The notes below the pieces were generated by a model that had not been told where the DNA came from, made no database searches, and saw only the letters and a list, made by a program, of their open reading frames with translations. Below are positions 39,466 to 49,753 of a DNA stretch of 64,000 nucleotides, one piece after another (position 1 is the first letter of the stretch; each line of letters opens with the position of its first letter). The stretch is from Blattabacterium cuenoti. GTDB taxonomy: Bacteria; Bacteroidota; Bacteroidia; Flavobacteriales; Blattabacteriaceae. The position numbers were made by a program, and so were the translations under genes. Where the stretch lies: positions 434,001 through 498,000 of the forward strand of contig NZ_CP059201.1 in NCBI RefSeq assembly GCF_014251795.1, given 5' to 3'.

Positions 39466-42030
39466 ATGAATAAAAACGAAACTAAAGAAGAAACTCCATT
39501 AATCAAGCAATATAATGATATAAAAACTAAATATCCAGATACAATTTTATTGTTTCAAGTTGGAGATTTTTATGAAATTTTTGGAGAAGATGCCATTAAA
39601 TGTTCACGAACATTAAATATCGTTTTAACCAAACGATCCCATATCCCATTAGCGGGATTTCCTTATCACTCTTTAAGTACTTATCTCCCAAAATTAATAC
39701 GTTCAGGATTTCGTGTTGCTATTTGTGATCAGTTAGAAGAATCAAAAAAAGGAAAAAATATTGTCAAAAGAGGAGTAATAGAACTTGTAACTCCAGGAAT
39801 AACTATAAATGAAAATATTATATATCCAAAATCAAATAATTTTTTAGCTTCTATTTATGTAGAAAATAATCTCAATTTTGGTTTGAGTTTTTTAGATATT
39901 TCTACTGGAGAATTTTTTGTTACAGAAGAAACAAAAAATAATGTTGTACAATATTTAAAACATTTTCATCCTAGTGAAATTCTTTTTCAAAAAAAGAAAA
40001 AGAACTTTTTTGATCAATTTTTAAAAGGAAAATATTACACTTTTTTAATGGAAGATTGGATGTTTGATTACTCGTTTGCATATGAAAAATTAACATCTCA
40101 TTTTAAAATTAATTCTTTGAAAGGATTTGGCATTAATGATTTAAAACTAGGAATTATTTCTTGTGGAGCTATTCTATCTTATTTATATAATACATTACAT
40201 TTTAATATCAAACATATTTCAAACATACGAAAAATAAAAAAGGAAGAATATATGTGGATCGATGATTTTACTTTTCGTAATTTAGAAATATTTCATCCTC
40301 TGAATCAAGAAGGAATTTCTCTAATCAACATACTGGACAACACGATTACCCCTATGGGAGGACGTTTATTGAAAAATTGGATTCTTTTTCCTTTAAAAAA
40401 TTTATTTCATATAAAAAAACGTCATCAAATAGTACAAGAATTATACACTAATAATATGATACGTAATTTTATAAAAGAAAAACTAAAAAATATTTATGAT
40501 GTAGAAAGAATAACTTCTAAAATAGCTATTGGAAGAATTTCTCCACGTGAAATGTATGCGTTGTATAAATCTTTAATTTCCGTAACAGAGATACAAAAGA
40601 AATGTCTACGTCAAAAATCAAAAATATTTATAAATATTGGAAATTCTTTTCAAGATTGTACTTTTATATGTAAAAAAATAGCTGATACAATACAAGAAAA
40701 CCCTCCAACTCAAATCGAAAAAGGAAAAGAAAATGTTATCAATAAAGGATTTTCCAAGGAATTAGATGAAATTCGTACTCTGTATTTTAATCAAAAAGAA
40801 TATTTAAAAAAACTTTGTTCAATAGAACAATTGAAAACGGGGATTAATAATTTAAAAATTGGATATAATAATATTTTTGGATATTTTTTTGAAGTTAAAA
40901 TTTCAAAGAAAAAAAAAGTTCCATCCCATTGGATACAAAAACAAGTTCTGACAAATTCTATTCGATATATTACTGAAGAATTAAAAAATTATGAAATGAA
41001 AATTTTAAACGCAGAACAAAAAATATTTTTTTTGGAGAAAGAGATATTTAACAATCTTATCAATCAAATATCAGAAAAAATAGAACCTTTACAAAAAAAT
41101 GCAAAAATAATTGCAAAATTAGATGTACTATCTTCTTTTTCGAGTTTAGCATTAGAAAATAATTATGTTAAACCAAAAATTAATGATTCTTTAAAAATAT
41201 CTATAAGAAAAGGACGCCATCCAGTTATTGAAAAAAAATTTATAGATAAAGCCTCTTACATTCCTAATGACATTATTTTAAATAAATCAAATCAACAAAT
41301 ATTAATTATAACTGGGCCAAACATGTCAGGAAAATCTGCGATCTTACGTCAAACTGCTATTATTATACTAATGGCTCATATTGGAAGTTTTGTTCCGGCC
41401 AAATATGCGGAAATAGGATTAGTAGATAAAATATTCAGTAGAGTAGGAGCATCTGATAACATTTCTTTAGGAGAATCTACTTTTATGGTAGAAATGAATG
41501 AAACAGCAAATATACTCAACAATTTATCAAAAAGGAGTTTTCTTATTTTAGATGAAATTGGAAGAGGAACAAGTACTTATGATGGAATATCAATAGCAAA
41601 ATCCATCGTTGAATTTTTGCATGAAAAAGAATTACGTCCTTTAACTTTATTTGCAACACATTATCATGAATTAAATGAAATGAGTCAATTCTTCAAAAGA
41701 ATAAAAAATTATCATGTATCTGTAAAAAAAATAAATGAGAATATTATTTTTATGCGAAAATTAATAGCTGGAGGAAGTGAACATAGTTTTGGTATTTATG
41801 TAGCCAAAATATCGGGAATGCCTATAGAAATTATTGAAAAAGCAAAGAATACATTGAAAACATTTCAATTTAATAATAAAAAAAACCAAACGAATCTTAA
41901 TAAAAAAAAAATTTTTTCTTTATTAAAAAGAATAATTTTATCTTTAAAAAAAACAAAAAATATTGATTCCTTATCATTACAAAATGTAGTTGAAAAAATT
42001 CACAAGATTAAAAATTTATTAGATTGTTAA
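39466..42030 (+). CDS. mutS: DNA mismatch repair protein MutS
   Basis: The 854-aa protein shows the mismatch-binding motif FQVGDFYEIFGEDA (Phe-x-Glu), a connector and lever, and the ATPase with GPNMSGKSAILRQTA, STFMVEMNE, LDEIGRGTSTYDG and ATHYHEL. The C-terminal helix-turn-helix end is lysine-rich. Keeping mutS in a reduced genome is notable because many symbionts lose mismatch repair. MutL is not in this window. Two tRNA genes follow on the same strand after 38 bases. Confidence 0.97.
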   Translation: MNKNETKEETPLIKQYNDIKTKYPDTILLFQVGDFYEIFGEDAIKCSRTLNIVLTKRSHIPLAGFPYHSLSTYLPKLIRSGFRVAICDQLEESKKGKNIVKRGVIELVTPGITINENIIYPKSNNFLASIYVENNLNFGLSFLDISTGEFFVTEETKNNVVQYLKHFHPSEILFQKKKKNFFDQFLKGKYYTFLMEDWMFDYSFAYEKLTSHFKINSLKGFGINDLKLGIISCGAILSYLYNTLHFNIKHISNIRKIKKEEYMWIDDFTFRNLEIFHPLNQEGISLINILDNTITPMGGRLLKNWILFPLKNLFHIKKRHQIVQELYTNNMIRNFIKEKLKNIYDVERITSKIAIGRISPREMYALYKSLISVTEIQKKCLRQKSKIFINIGNSFQDCTFICKKIADTIQENPPTQIEKGKENVINKGFSKELDEIRTLYFNQKEYLKKLCSIEQLKTGINNLKIGYNNIFGYFFEVKISKKKKVPSHWIQKQVLTNSIRYITEELKNYEMKILNAEQKIFFLEKEIFNNLINQISEKIEPLQKNAKIIAKLDVLSSFSSLALENNYVKPKINDSLKISIRKGRHPVIEKKFIDKASYIPNDIILNKSNQQILIITGPNMSGKSAILRQTAIIILMAHIGSFVPAKYAEIGLVDKIFSRVGASDNISLGESTFMVEMNETANILNNLSKRSFLILDEIGRGTSTYDGISIAKSIVEFLHEKELRPLTLFATHYHELNEMSQFFKRIKNYHVSVKKINENIIFMRKLIAGGSEHSFGIYVAKISGMPIEIIEKAKNTLKTFQFNNKKNQTNLNKKKIFSLLKRIILSLKKTKNIDSLSLQNVVEKIHKIKNLLDC

Positions 42031-42068
42031 ATCTGCACTCAACTTTGTATTTTTAAATTAGTTATTTT

Positions 42069-42141
42069 GCGAGAATAGCTCAGCTGGCAGAGCACGACCT
42101 TGCCAAGGTCGGGGCCACGGGTTCAAATCCCGTTTCTCGCT
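42069..42141 (+). tRNA. tRNA-Gly (anticodon GCC)
   Basis: A 73-nt cloverleaf with acceptor GCGAGAA/TTCTCGC, discriminator T, anticodon stem-loop CGACC-TTGCCAA-GGTCG and T-loop TTCAAAT. A run of T follows. Confidence 0.97.
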
Positions 42142-42158
42142 TTTTTTTACGAAAAAAC

Positions 42159-42243
42159 ACCCGGATGGTGGAATTGGTAGACACACAGGACTTAAAATCC
42201 TGTGATCGTTTTGATCGTACGGGTTCAAATCCCGTTCCGGGTA
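42159..42243 (+). tRNA. tRNA-Leu (anticodon TAA)
   Basis: An 85-nt class II tRNA with acceptor ACCCGGA/TCCGGGT, discriminator A, anticodon loop CTTAAAA and a long variable arm. A36-A37-A38 make it a MiaA substrate. Confidence 0.97.
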
Positions 42244-42246
42244 TTT

Positions 42247-43704
42247 TTATTTACTATAATTAGGTGATTCTTTAGTAATATTTACACTGTGTGGATGATT
42301 TTCTTTTAAACCTGAATTAGTTATTCTAACAAATTTTCCTTTTTGCATAAGTTCTTCAATAGAGGTAACCCCACAATAACCCATTCCAGAACGTAATCCT
42401 CCACAAATTTGATAAATGACATCTTTGATTTTTCCTTTATAGGGAACTATAGCTTCTATTCCTTCCGGAACAGATTTTTCATTAAACTGAAAATATCGAT
42501 CTTTGCTCCCTCTTTTCATAGCTATTAATGAACCCATTCCTACATAAGTTTTAAATTTTCTACCTTGAAAAATTACTTCTTCTCCTGGAGCTTCATCTGT
42601 TCCAGCAAATAAACTCCCAATCATAACAGAACTAGCTCCTGCAGCAATAGCTTTAACTATATCTCCTGAATATCTAATACCTCCATCAGAAATTACACTC
42701 ACATTTCTTTTTTTAGCATATTCATATACATCATTAATAGCTGTAATTTGAGGCATCCCTACTCCAGCTATGACTCTTGTTGTACAAATTGAACCAGATC
42801 CAATTCCAACTTTTAAAACATTGGAACCTGCATCTATTAAATCTTTAGCTCCTTCCATAGTGACCACATTTCCTGTCAACAATGTAATTTTAGGAAAAGA
42901 ATTTCGTATTAATTTTATTGTTTCTAATATTTTGTAAGAATGAGCATGCGCTGAATCTATTGCTATAATATCTACTCCTACTCTTAATAGAGATTCTACT
43001 CTTTCTAGAATCTTATTATCTATTCCAATAGCTGCACCTACACGTAACCTTCCTCTAGAATCTTTACAAGCATTAGGATATTCTATTAAATTATCAATAT
43101 CACGAATCGTGATTAATCCTACTAATTTATTATAATCATCTACAATAGGTAATTTCTCTATTCTTTCTTTTAGTAAAATATTTTTTGCTTTTTCTAACGT
43201 AATATTTTTTTTAGATGTAATTAATTTTTCTTTTGTCATTACTTTTTCTACTAAAGAATCTAAATCTGTACGATATTTTATATCTCTTCTAGTTATGATT
43301 CCGACTAATGAATGATCTTTTTCTATAACAGGAAAACCAGATATTTTATATTTTTTCATAAGATATTGAGCATATCTTAATGTAGAATTTCTATAAAGAG
43401 TAATAGGATCATCTATCATTCCACTTTCGCTTCTTTTTACTCGATAAACTTCTTCCGACTGATTTTTTATATTCATATTTTTATGAATAATTCCTATTCC
43501 TCCTTCTCTAGCTATAGATATAGCTAAAGAAGATTCAGTTACTGTATCCATTGCAGCACTCAATATAGGAATATTCATAATAATATCAAGTGTAAGATAA
43601 GTTTTCAAAGAAGCTTCTGATGGAAGAATTGAAGAGTAAGAAGGAACAAGTAAAACATCATCAAAAGTAAGAGCCTCTTTTAAAATCTTTTTATTTAAAG
43701 ACAT
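42247..43704 (-). CDS. guaB: IMP dehydrogenase
   Basis: The 485-aa enzyme begins with [17 protein letters not shown] and has two CBS domains (about residues 95-200), the active-site loop [18 protein letters not shown] with the catalytic Cys, and the flap with [18 protein letters not shown]. It oxidises IMP to XMP in guanine nucleotide synthesis. It ends 3 bases from the convergent tRNA-Leu gene. The 188-base gap upstream, shared with the lipoprotein gene, holds no other gene. Confidence 0.97.
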   Translation of the reverse strand: MSLNKKILKEALTFDDVLLVPSYSSILPSEASLKTYLTLDIIMNIPILSAAMDTVTESSLAISIAREGGIGIIHKNMNIKNQSEEVYRVKRSESGMIDDPITLYRNSTLRYAQYLMKKYKISGFPVIEKDHSLVGIITRRDIKYRTDLDSLVEKVMTKEKLITSKKNITLEKAKNILLKERIEKLPIVDDYNKLVGLITIRDIDNLIEYPNACKDSRGRLRVGAAIGIDNKILERVESLLRVGVDIIAIDSAHAHSYKILETIKLIRNSFPKITLLTGNVVTMEGAKDLIDAGSNVLKVGIGSGSICTTRVIAGVGMPQITAINDVYEYAKKRNVSVISDGGIRYSGDIVKAIAAGASSVMIGSLFAGTDEAPGEEVIFQGRKFKTYVGMGSLIAMKRGSKDRYFQFNEKSVPEGIEAIVPYKGKIKDVIYQICGGLRSGMGYCGVTSIEELMQKGKFVRITNSGLKENHPHSVNITKESPNYSK

Positions 43705-43850
43705 AATTTTTATTTATTGTTTGTTATATAGTTTATAATAAATACATAATATTCTTATTTTCAAACTAAAAAGAAAAATTAAAATTTAATTGTACTTATT
43801 TTTTAAATAAATACAAATTGTGATATATTTTTTCATTCCAAATTTTTATA

Positions 43851-43858
43851 TAAATTTG
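43851..43858 (+). promoter_or_regulatory. Putative -7 element of the lipoprotein gene
   Basis: TAAATTTG matches TAnnTTTG and lies 34 bases before the lipoprotein start. The nearest upstream TTG is 30 bases away, beyond the usual range, so this is only a partial match. Confidence 0.35.
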
Positions 43859-43892
43859 TCCAGAATATGTAATAACTGAAATACTATCGATT

Positions 43893-44174
43893 ATGATGAA
43901 AAAATTAAGAATTACAGTCACTACGATTTTGTTAGCAATATTTTTGTTTACTGTTAGTTGTAATAATAAAAATAAGAATGAAAGTAATTCTTCTACAACA
44001 GAAGAAGAAAAAACAACTAATAATAATGAAAATCAATCAGATTCTACTACTAATACTAACACAAATACACCTCCTACAACTAGTGAGGAATCCTCAAAAA
44101 ATAATCACGAGGAAAATAACAACAATGCATCTGAAAAAGTAACAACTGAAGAAAACGATAAAAATAGTAAATAA
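43893..44174 (+). CDS. Small low-complexity lipoprotein
   Basis: The 93-aa protein has a clean lipoprotein signal: a basic start MMKKLR, a hydrophobic stretch, and lipobox FTVSC with Cys23 as the lipidation site. The rest (residues 24-93) is a disordered, charged and polar tail of Asn, Thr, Ser, Glu and Lys with no recognisable domain. The start is 43893 or 43896. A perfect terminator hairpin lies just after the stop. I do not recognise a family; low complexity could make homologues hard to find. It may be a surface spacer or simply a fast-evolving lipoprotein. Confidence 0.75.
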   Translation: MMKKLRITVTTILLAIFLFTVSCNNKNKNESNSSTTEEEKTTNNNENQSDSTTNTNTNTPPTTSEESSKNNHEENNNNASEKVTTEENDKNSK

Positions 44175-44183
44175 AACAGTAAC

Positions 44184-44223
44184 AAAAACGAAAAAAAAGT
44201 GCACTTACTTTTTTTTCGTTTTT
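44184..44223. terminator. Bidirectional intrinsic terminator, lipoprotein / rplS
   Basis: A perfect 17-bp stem (44184-44200 with 44207-44223) has a 6-base loop GCACTT. The left arm is A-rich and the right arm T-rich, continuing in T to 44226, so it serves both converging genes. Confidence 0.9.
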
Positions 44224-44224
44224 T

Positions 44225-44563
44225 TTAGCTTTTTACTTTAGCCTTTTTTCCTTTCAAGGTTCTAAAATAATATATTTTTGATCTTCTGACTTTTCCTTTT
44301 TTGTTTACTTCTATTTTTTGAATGTTAGGTTGATTGAAAACAAATATGCGTTCTATTCCTATACCTGCACTTATTTTTCGAATCGTGAATGTTTTAGTTA
44401 ATCCTTTTCCTTGTTTTTTTATGATCACTCCTTTGAAAGATTGAATCCTTTTTTTTTCTCCTTCTTTAATTTCAAAAAAAACAGTGATTGTATCTCCTGA
44501 ATGAAATAATGGAAAATCTTTTTTAAACAAAAATTTATTTTCTGTATATTTTATAATATCCAT
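44225..44563 (-). CDS. rplS: Ribosomal protein L19 (bL19)
   Basis: The 112-aa protein has FPLFHSGDTITVFFEIKEG, FKGVIIKKQGKGLTKTFTIRKISAGIGIERIF and a basic tail with KVRRSKIYYFRTLKGKKAK. It sits at the 30S-50S interface. It lies 3 bases after glmM on the same strand, so the pair is cotranscribed, and ends in the terminator described. Confidence 0.97.
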   Translation of the reverse strand: MDIIKYTENKFLFKKDFPLFHSGDTITVFFEIKEGEKKRIQSFKGVIIKKQGKGLTKTFTIRKISAGIGIERIFVFNQPNIQKIEVNKKGKVRRSKIYYFRTLKGKKAKVKS

Positions 44564-44566
44564 GAT

Positions 44567-45958
44567 TTAATTAATCATAATTTTTTTTATTTCATATATA
44601 ATTTCTGATGATAAAAAATTAGCTCTTTTCTTTGAAATACTTTCTGCATGTATTCTAACGAAATTTTCAGTGTTCGATTTTCGAATATGCACCCATTCAT
44701 TGTGTTGAAAATAAATTTTAATTCCATCATTAAAATTCATTTTTTTTCCTTTATATTTTCTTTTTATTATTTTTAATAATATTTGAATTTTTTCATTAGA
44801 AAGAAACCGAATTTTTTTTTTCGACATAAAATAGTTAGAATATCTCTTTTTTAATTTAGATAATGGAATCTTCTTAAGTTTAGCTATTTGAGTTAAAAAT
44901 AATGCAATTCCAATCAAGGCATCTCTTCCATAACGAAAATCAGGATAAATAATACCACCATTTCCTTCTCCTCCAATCACTGCATGAACTTCTTTCATTT
45001 TTTTTACAACATGTATTTCTCCAACAGGAGTTGAATAATAGGGAACTCCTTTTTTGATAGAAAGATCTTTTAATGCATGAGAAGATGACAAGGTAGAAAC
45101 AATAGGACCTAACTGATTTTCCAATATGTAATCTGCTATAGAAACTAAAGTATATTCTTCTCCAAAAAAATCTCCGTTTTCGCAAATAAACACCACACGG
45201 TCCACATCTGGATCTACGGCAATTCCTAAATCTGCTCTTAAATCGGGTACTTTTTTACATATTTCTTTTAAATTTTTCTTAATAGGTTCAGGATTATGAA
45301 CAAAATCCCCATGAGGATCACAATACATTTTAATAACATGAACCCCTAAATATTTCAATAAAGTAGGAACAGCTATTCCTCCTGAAGAATTAATTCCATC
45401 TACCACAATACTGAATTGCGATCTTTGAATAATATTTTTATCTATAATAGGTAACTCAAGAATTTTTTCTATATGTTTTTGAAGATAATTTTTTTTGTAA
45501 AAAAGTTTTCCGAATTTTTTATATGAGGAAAAATTAAAATATTTTTTTTCGATTATGGATAACAATTTTTGAAAATCCTCTTCATATAAAAATTCTCCAT
45601 AAGAATTAAACATTTTTAAGCCATTCCAATTTTTAGGATTATGACTTGCTGTTAACATCACTCCTCCATCAGCTTTTTCATTGACAACAGCAATTCCAAC
45701 ACTAGGTGTTGTAGATAAACCAATATTAATAACATCTACTCCAAGAGTTTGGAAAGTGATTATTAAAAATTTTTGAAAGAGAACAGAAGAAACTCTTCCA
45801 TCTCTACCTAAGATTAAAAAAAATTTTTTTTTATGTTTATATTTTTTTTTCATCCAATAAACATACCCTGCAGCAAATTGGACTATATCTATAGGAGAAA
45901 GACCATTTTTTCCTCCTAGTGTCCCTCTTATTCCAGATGAAGATTTTACAAGTGTCAA
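44567..45958 (-). CDS. glmM: Phosphoglucosamine mutase family
   Basis: The 463-aa phosphohexomutase begins SSSGIRGTLGGKNGLSP. The phospho-serine loop is LTASHNPKNWNGLKMF, the metal loop is DPDVDRVVF, the sugar loop is GGEGNGG, and the C-terminal phosphate-binding part ends FVRIHAESI. It converts glucosamine-6-phosphate to glucosamine-1-phosphate for peptidoglycan and LPS. Phosphomannomutase activity is an alternative; the start resembles Bacteroidota GlmM. A run of ten A residues lies in the gene and keeps the frame. rplS follows directly. Confidence 0.87.
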   Translation of the reverse strand: MTLVKSSSGIRGTLGGKNGLSPIDIVQFAAGYVYWMKKKYKHKKKFFLILGRDGRVSSVLFQKFLIITFQTLGVDVINIGLSTTPSVGIAVVNEKADGGVMLTASHNPKNWNGLKMFNSYGEFLYEEDFQKLLSIIEKKYFNFSSYKKFGKLFYKKNYLQKHIEKILELPIIDKNIIQRSQFSIVVDGINSSGGIAVPTLLKYLGVHVIKMYCDPHGDFVHNPEPIKKNLKEICKKVPDLRADLGIAVDPDVDRVVFICENGDFFGEEYTLVSIADYILENQLGPIVSTLSSSHALKDLSIKKGVPYYSTPVGEIHVVKKMKEVHAVIGGEGNGGIIYPDFRYGRDALIGIALFLTQIAKLKKIPLSKLKKRYSNYFMSKKKIRFLSNEKIQILLKIIKRKYKGKKMNFNDGIKIYFQHNEWVHIRKSNTENFVRIHAESISKKRANFLSSEIIYEIKKIMIN

Positions 45959-46009
45959 AAATTAATTGAATTTTCTTATAAAACAAAAATACAAAATAAA
46001 TTTTTTGAT

Positions 46010-47200
46010 TTATTCAAATTCCATAACTTTTATAGCAGATACTTTTTTAATAAAAAAGAAAGAAGGGAAAAATATTGTTATAAAACAAACAAAAATAACA
46101 GAAAAATTTATAATGAGAATATGATATAAGTTAATATAAACAGGAACAAAATCAACAAAATACTGAGTTCGATTTAATGATATTAAATGAAATTTTTTTT
46201 GTAAAATTAATAAAGTAATTCCGACAACATTTCCTATAATTAATGAAGGAATCAATACTTGCATGATATAATATAAGAATATTTTATGTATAATTTTATT
46301 TTTAGCACCTAAAATTTTTAAAATAGCTATGGTTTTCATTCTTTCTAAAAGAAGTATTAAAATAAATACAATCATATTAATGATAACGGATGCAAAAACA
46401 ATAAAACTAATTACAATAATATTTGAATCAAATATGTGAATCCAATTTATAACATCATGATTATTTTGAACATTTTGAACTACAAATTCTTTAGGAATTT
46501 TTTTAAATAAATTTTTTCCTATATTTTCATAAGAAATAAAAATTTCAAATTTTTTTATTAAATCTTTTTTACATCCATAAATTTTTGGAATTGATTTTAT
46601 ATTTCCAATAATATATACGTCATCAAATTCTGGTATTCCAGTTTCATATAAACCAGAAATTATAAATTTCTTAGAAAGAATAATAGGGTTTCCTTTTTTA
46701 TCAAAAAATAAAAAATCAATTTTAATGTTTGATCCAATATCTAATCCCAGAGATAAGATTATTTTTTTAGACAAAAAAATATCATTATTAGATAATAATT
46801 TTTTTTTATGTTTCGTAATTAAGAAATATTGAAAAAAAATCGGATTATAATCTTCATACAATCCTTTAAATATGTATCGATCTGTTTTTTTATTTCTAGA
46901 AATAATCACATTATTTTCAGAAATTCCATGAATTTGTTTGACTAAGTTAGTTTTAAAAAATTTCTTTTCTTTTACAGAAAGAAAAGAATTATATTTTGTA
47001 ATCAGAATTTGTCCTCTAATATTTAATAATTTATCTTTTATGGTTTTTTTCAATCCAAATCCTATGGAAAAAGTTAGAAAAGTTATAATTAAACCAAAAA
47101 TTATTGTTATTTCCGTTATTACAACTATTTTTTGAAGAGTTTTATTTTTTCTTGAATCCTCCCAAACCGTTTTTTTAGAAAAAAACCATTCAAAATTCAA
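46010..47200 (-). CDS. LolC/LolE-type ABC transporter permease
   Basis: A 396-aa protein with one N-terminal membrane helix (ITEITIIFGLIITFLTFSIGFGL), a large periplasmic domain and three C-terminal helices starting near residue 258. Near the third helix, ILLLERMKTIAILKILGAKNKII matches the FtsX-like permease family (MacB/LolCDE type). The probable role is transfer of lipoproteins to the outer membrane with a LolD ATPase, which is not in the window. In Bacteroidota a single LolC/E-like protein may act as homodimer. It starts 2 bases after the dnaB stop. Confidence 0.8.
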   Translation of the reverse strand: MNFEWFFSKKTVWEDSRKNKTLQKIVVITEITIIFGLIITFLTFSIGFGLKKTIKDKLLNIRGQILITKYNSFLSVKEKKFFKTNLVKQIHGISENNVIISRNKKTDRYIFKGLYEDYNPIFFQYFLITKHKKKLLSNNDIFLSKKIILSLGLDIGSNIKIDFLFFDKKGNPIILSKKFIISGLYETGIPEFDDVYIIGNIKSIPKIYGCKKDLIKKFEIFISYENIGKNLFKKIPKEFVVQNVQNNHDVINWIHIFDSNIIVISFIVFASVIINMIVFILILLLERMKTIAILKILGAKNKIIHKIFLYYIMQVLIPSLIIGNVVGITLLILQKKFHLISLNRTQYFVDFVPVYINLYHILIINFSVIFVCFITIFFPSFFFIKKVSAIKVMEFE

Positions 47201-47202
47201 TG

Positions 47203-48732
47203 TTATCTTTTATCAAGGTCATCATCTAAATAATTTTCATAATTTTTTTTTTCATAAGAAGATGACATAAAAAAATTTTTTTCTTCTTTTTCAAGAACAT
47301 TTTTTTTGTAATCTTCTTCCCAAATTGAAGAAGTATATTTTTTTTCTTCTAAATTTTCAAATTTAGCTAGATCACTTATAAATTTTAAACGGAATTTATC
47401 TAATCCTCCATTTCTATGTTTAGCAATTATAATTTCTGATTGACCTATGCAAGAATCATTTTCTTCTTCAGAATCCCATATTTTAAATCCATAATATTCA
47501 GGTCTGTAAATAAATATAACTATATCTGCATCTTGCTCTATAGCTCCAGATTCTCGTAAATCAGACAATACAGGACGCTTACTCCCTCCTCTTACTTCTA
47601 CTGCTCTAGAAAGTTGAGATAAAGCTATTATTGGAATATCAAGTTCTTTAGCTATAGATTTCAGACTTCTAGAAATTACTGATATTTCCTGCTCTCTATT
47701 TTGTAGTTTAAAACCATGATCATTAGTTCCCATTAATTGCATATAATCTATAAATATTAATTTAATTCCATATTGAGATATTAAACGACGACACTTTGCA
47801 CGTAAACTAAATATAGATAAAGAAGGAGTATCATCTAAAAATAAAGGAACATTATTTAAATTTTTTGTTTTATAAGACAAACATTTCCAATCTGATTTAG
47901 ACAAATTTGCTTTTTTAATTTTTTCTAATGAAATACCAGTCTCTGAAGAAATTAATTTAGTAATTAATTGAATTGAAGACATTTCTAATGAAAAAACAAT
48001 AATTGGTTTTTTTTGATTTACTACTATATTTTTGACCATAGATAACATAAAAGTCGTTTTTCCCATACCTGGTCTGGAAGCTAGTATAATTAAATCAGAA
48101 TTTTGCCAACCAGAAGTAATATCATCTAATTTATGAAATCCAGAAGAAATTCCGCTCAATCCTTCTTTTTCCGTTTTTTTAATTTTTTCAATAGCTTTTT
48201 GTATAAGACATTGAGTTGTTTCATATTTTTTTGCTATTAAATATTTTTGGTTAATCTCAAAAAGTTTTGACTCAGCATGATCTAAAAGATCGAAAACATC
48301 CGTAGTTTCTTCATAACATTTTTCAATTATATTAGAAGATATACTGATTAATCTCCTCAAAATAAATTTTTGCAGTACTATGCGACTATGATATTCTATA
48401 TGTGCAGAAGAAATAACTCTTTGTGTTAATCCAATTAAATATAATTCTCCTCCTACTGATTTCAATTTACCAATTCTACGAAGTTCATCAGAAACAGTGT
48501 ATAGATCTATAGGTTTAGAATTAAAATATAATTTTTGTATTGCAAAAAATATTTCCTGATGTTCTTTTTTATAAAAAATTTCAGGAAAAAGTATATCAAT
48601 AACTTCATCTAAACCTTTTTTATCGATCATAATAGCTCCTATAATAGCTTCTTCTAAATCTAATGCTTGAGGAGGGATTCTTCCTTTTATTGAATTAAAA
48701 CTAAATTGATTCGTTTTTTCCTGTATATTCAT
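47203..48732 (-). CDS. dnaB: Replicative DNA helicase
   Basis: The 509-aa helicase has the N-terminal primase-interacting domain (RIPPQALDLEEAIIGAIM), linker, and RecA-like domain with SRPGMGKTTFMLSM (Walker A), FSLEMSSIQL, LIFIDYMQLM and LSDLRESGAIEQDAD. The sequence ends IAKHRNGGLDKFRLKF plus a short acidic tail. No intein is seen. It lies between the accA gene and the permease, on the same strand. Confidence 0.97.
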   Translation of the reverse strand: MNIQEKTNQFSFNSIKGRIPPQALDLEEAIIGAIMIDKKGLDEVIDILFPEIFYKKEHQEIFFAIQKLYFNSKPIDLYTVSDELRRIGKLKSVGGELYLIGLTQRVISSAHIEYHSRIVLQKFILRRLISISSNIIEKCYEETTDVFDLLDHAESKLFEINQKYLIAKKYETTQCLIQKAIEKIKKTEKEGLSGISSGFHKLDDITSGWQNSDLIILASRPGMGKTTFMLSMVKNIVVNQKKPIIVFSLEMSSIQLITKLISSETGISLEKIKKANLSKSDWKCLSYKTKNLNNVPLFLDDTPSLSIFSLRAKCRRLISQYGIKLIFIDYMQLMGTNDHGFKLQNREQEISVISRSLKSIAKELDIPIIALSQLSRAVEVRGGSKRPVLSDLRESGAIEQDADIVIFIYRPEYYGFKIWDSEEENDSCIGQSEIIIAKHRNGGLDKFRLKFISDLAKFENLEEKKYTSSIWEEDYKKNVLEKEEKNFFMSSSYEKKNYENYLDDDLDKR

Positions 48733-48779
48733 AAAATCATTTTAAAAAATATCCTTAATACAAGAAATATAATGAAAAT

Positions 48780-49742
48780 TTATTCATCAAAAACACCAAT
48801 GGAAATATATTTATTTTTTCTTTTTTTAATAAGAGATTCTATATTAATTTTAGATAATTCTTTGTAATGTTTAATAATTTGTTTTTTTACAAGTTTATAA
48901 GCTTTTTCAGGATAAAAATGAGCGCCTCCTAAAGGTTCTTTAATTACATCGTCTATCAAATTTAATTGATGCATATTTTCCGCTGTTAATTTCAATGATT
49001 CTGCTGATTTTTCTTTATTATCACGGTTTCCCCAAAGAATTGTAGAACAACTTTCAGGAGAAATAACAGAAAACCAAGAATTTTCCATCATTAATATCTT
49101 GTCTCCTATCCCAATACCCAAAGCACCTCCACTAGCTCCCTCTCCTATAATCAAAACAATAATAGGAACTTTTAAACACATCATTTCATAAATATTTCTA
49201 CCAATAGCTTCTCCTTGTCCTCTTTCTTCCGCTTCAATTCCAGGGGAAGCTCCTGGTGTATCAATAAAAGTAACAATAGGTTTTTCAAACTTTTCAGCCA
49301 ACTTCATAAAACGTAAAGCTTTTCTATATCCTTCTGGATTAGGCATCCCAAATCTTCTATATTGTCTATCCTTGGTATTTTTTCCTTTTTGAGTTCCAAT
49401 TAACATAAAAACATTATCTTCTATTTTAGCAAAACCTCCTACTATAGCTTTATCATCACCAAAATGACGATCTCCATGCAATTCTATAAAAGAATCTTTT
49501 TTTGTTATGGAATGTATATAATCCAAAGTGTATGGTCTATTTGGATGTCTAGATAATTGAACTCTTTGCCAAGGAGTTAAATTACTGTGTAATTTTTTAA
49601 TAGTTCTTTCTAATTTGAATTGCAATTGATTGCAAACTTCTTTCATGTTTATCCCACTTTTTTTTTCTATTAATACACAATTCACATACTGGTCATGAAT
49701 TTCTTGTATTGGCTTTTCAAAATCTAAATACTCCATATTCAA
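48780..49742 (-). CDS. accA: Acetyl-CoA carboxylase carboxyltransferase subunit alpha
   Basis: The 320-aa protein has the family marks [73 protein letters not shown] and [15 protein letters not shown] with [10 protein letters not shown]. It carries out the transcarboxylation in malonyl-CoA synthesis, with AccD, which is not in this window. It is 11 bases after sdhB. Confidence 0.97.
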   Translation of the reverse strand: MNMEYLDFEKPIQEIHDQYVNCVLIEKKSGINMKEVCNQLQFKLERTIKKLHSNLTPWQRVQLSRHPNRPYTLDYIHSITKKDSFIELHGDRHFGDDKAIVGGFAKIEDNVFMLIGTQKGKNTKDRQYRRFGMPNPEGYRKALRFMKLAEKFEKPIVTFIDTPGASPGIEAEERGQGEAIGRNIYEMMCLKVPIIVLIIGEGASGGALGIGIGDKILMMENSWFSVISPESCSTILWGNRDNKEKSAESLKLTAENMHQLNLIDDVIKEPLGGAHFYPEKAYKLVKKQIIKHYKELSKINIESLIKKRKNKYISIGVFDE

Positions 49743-49753
49743 AAAAAACAGAA

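Noticed and set aside
43705..43892. Small RNA or gene in the guaB-lipoprotein gap
   Set aside because: Only A+T-rich sequence with a partial -7 element is seen; no ORF or stable structure stands out.
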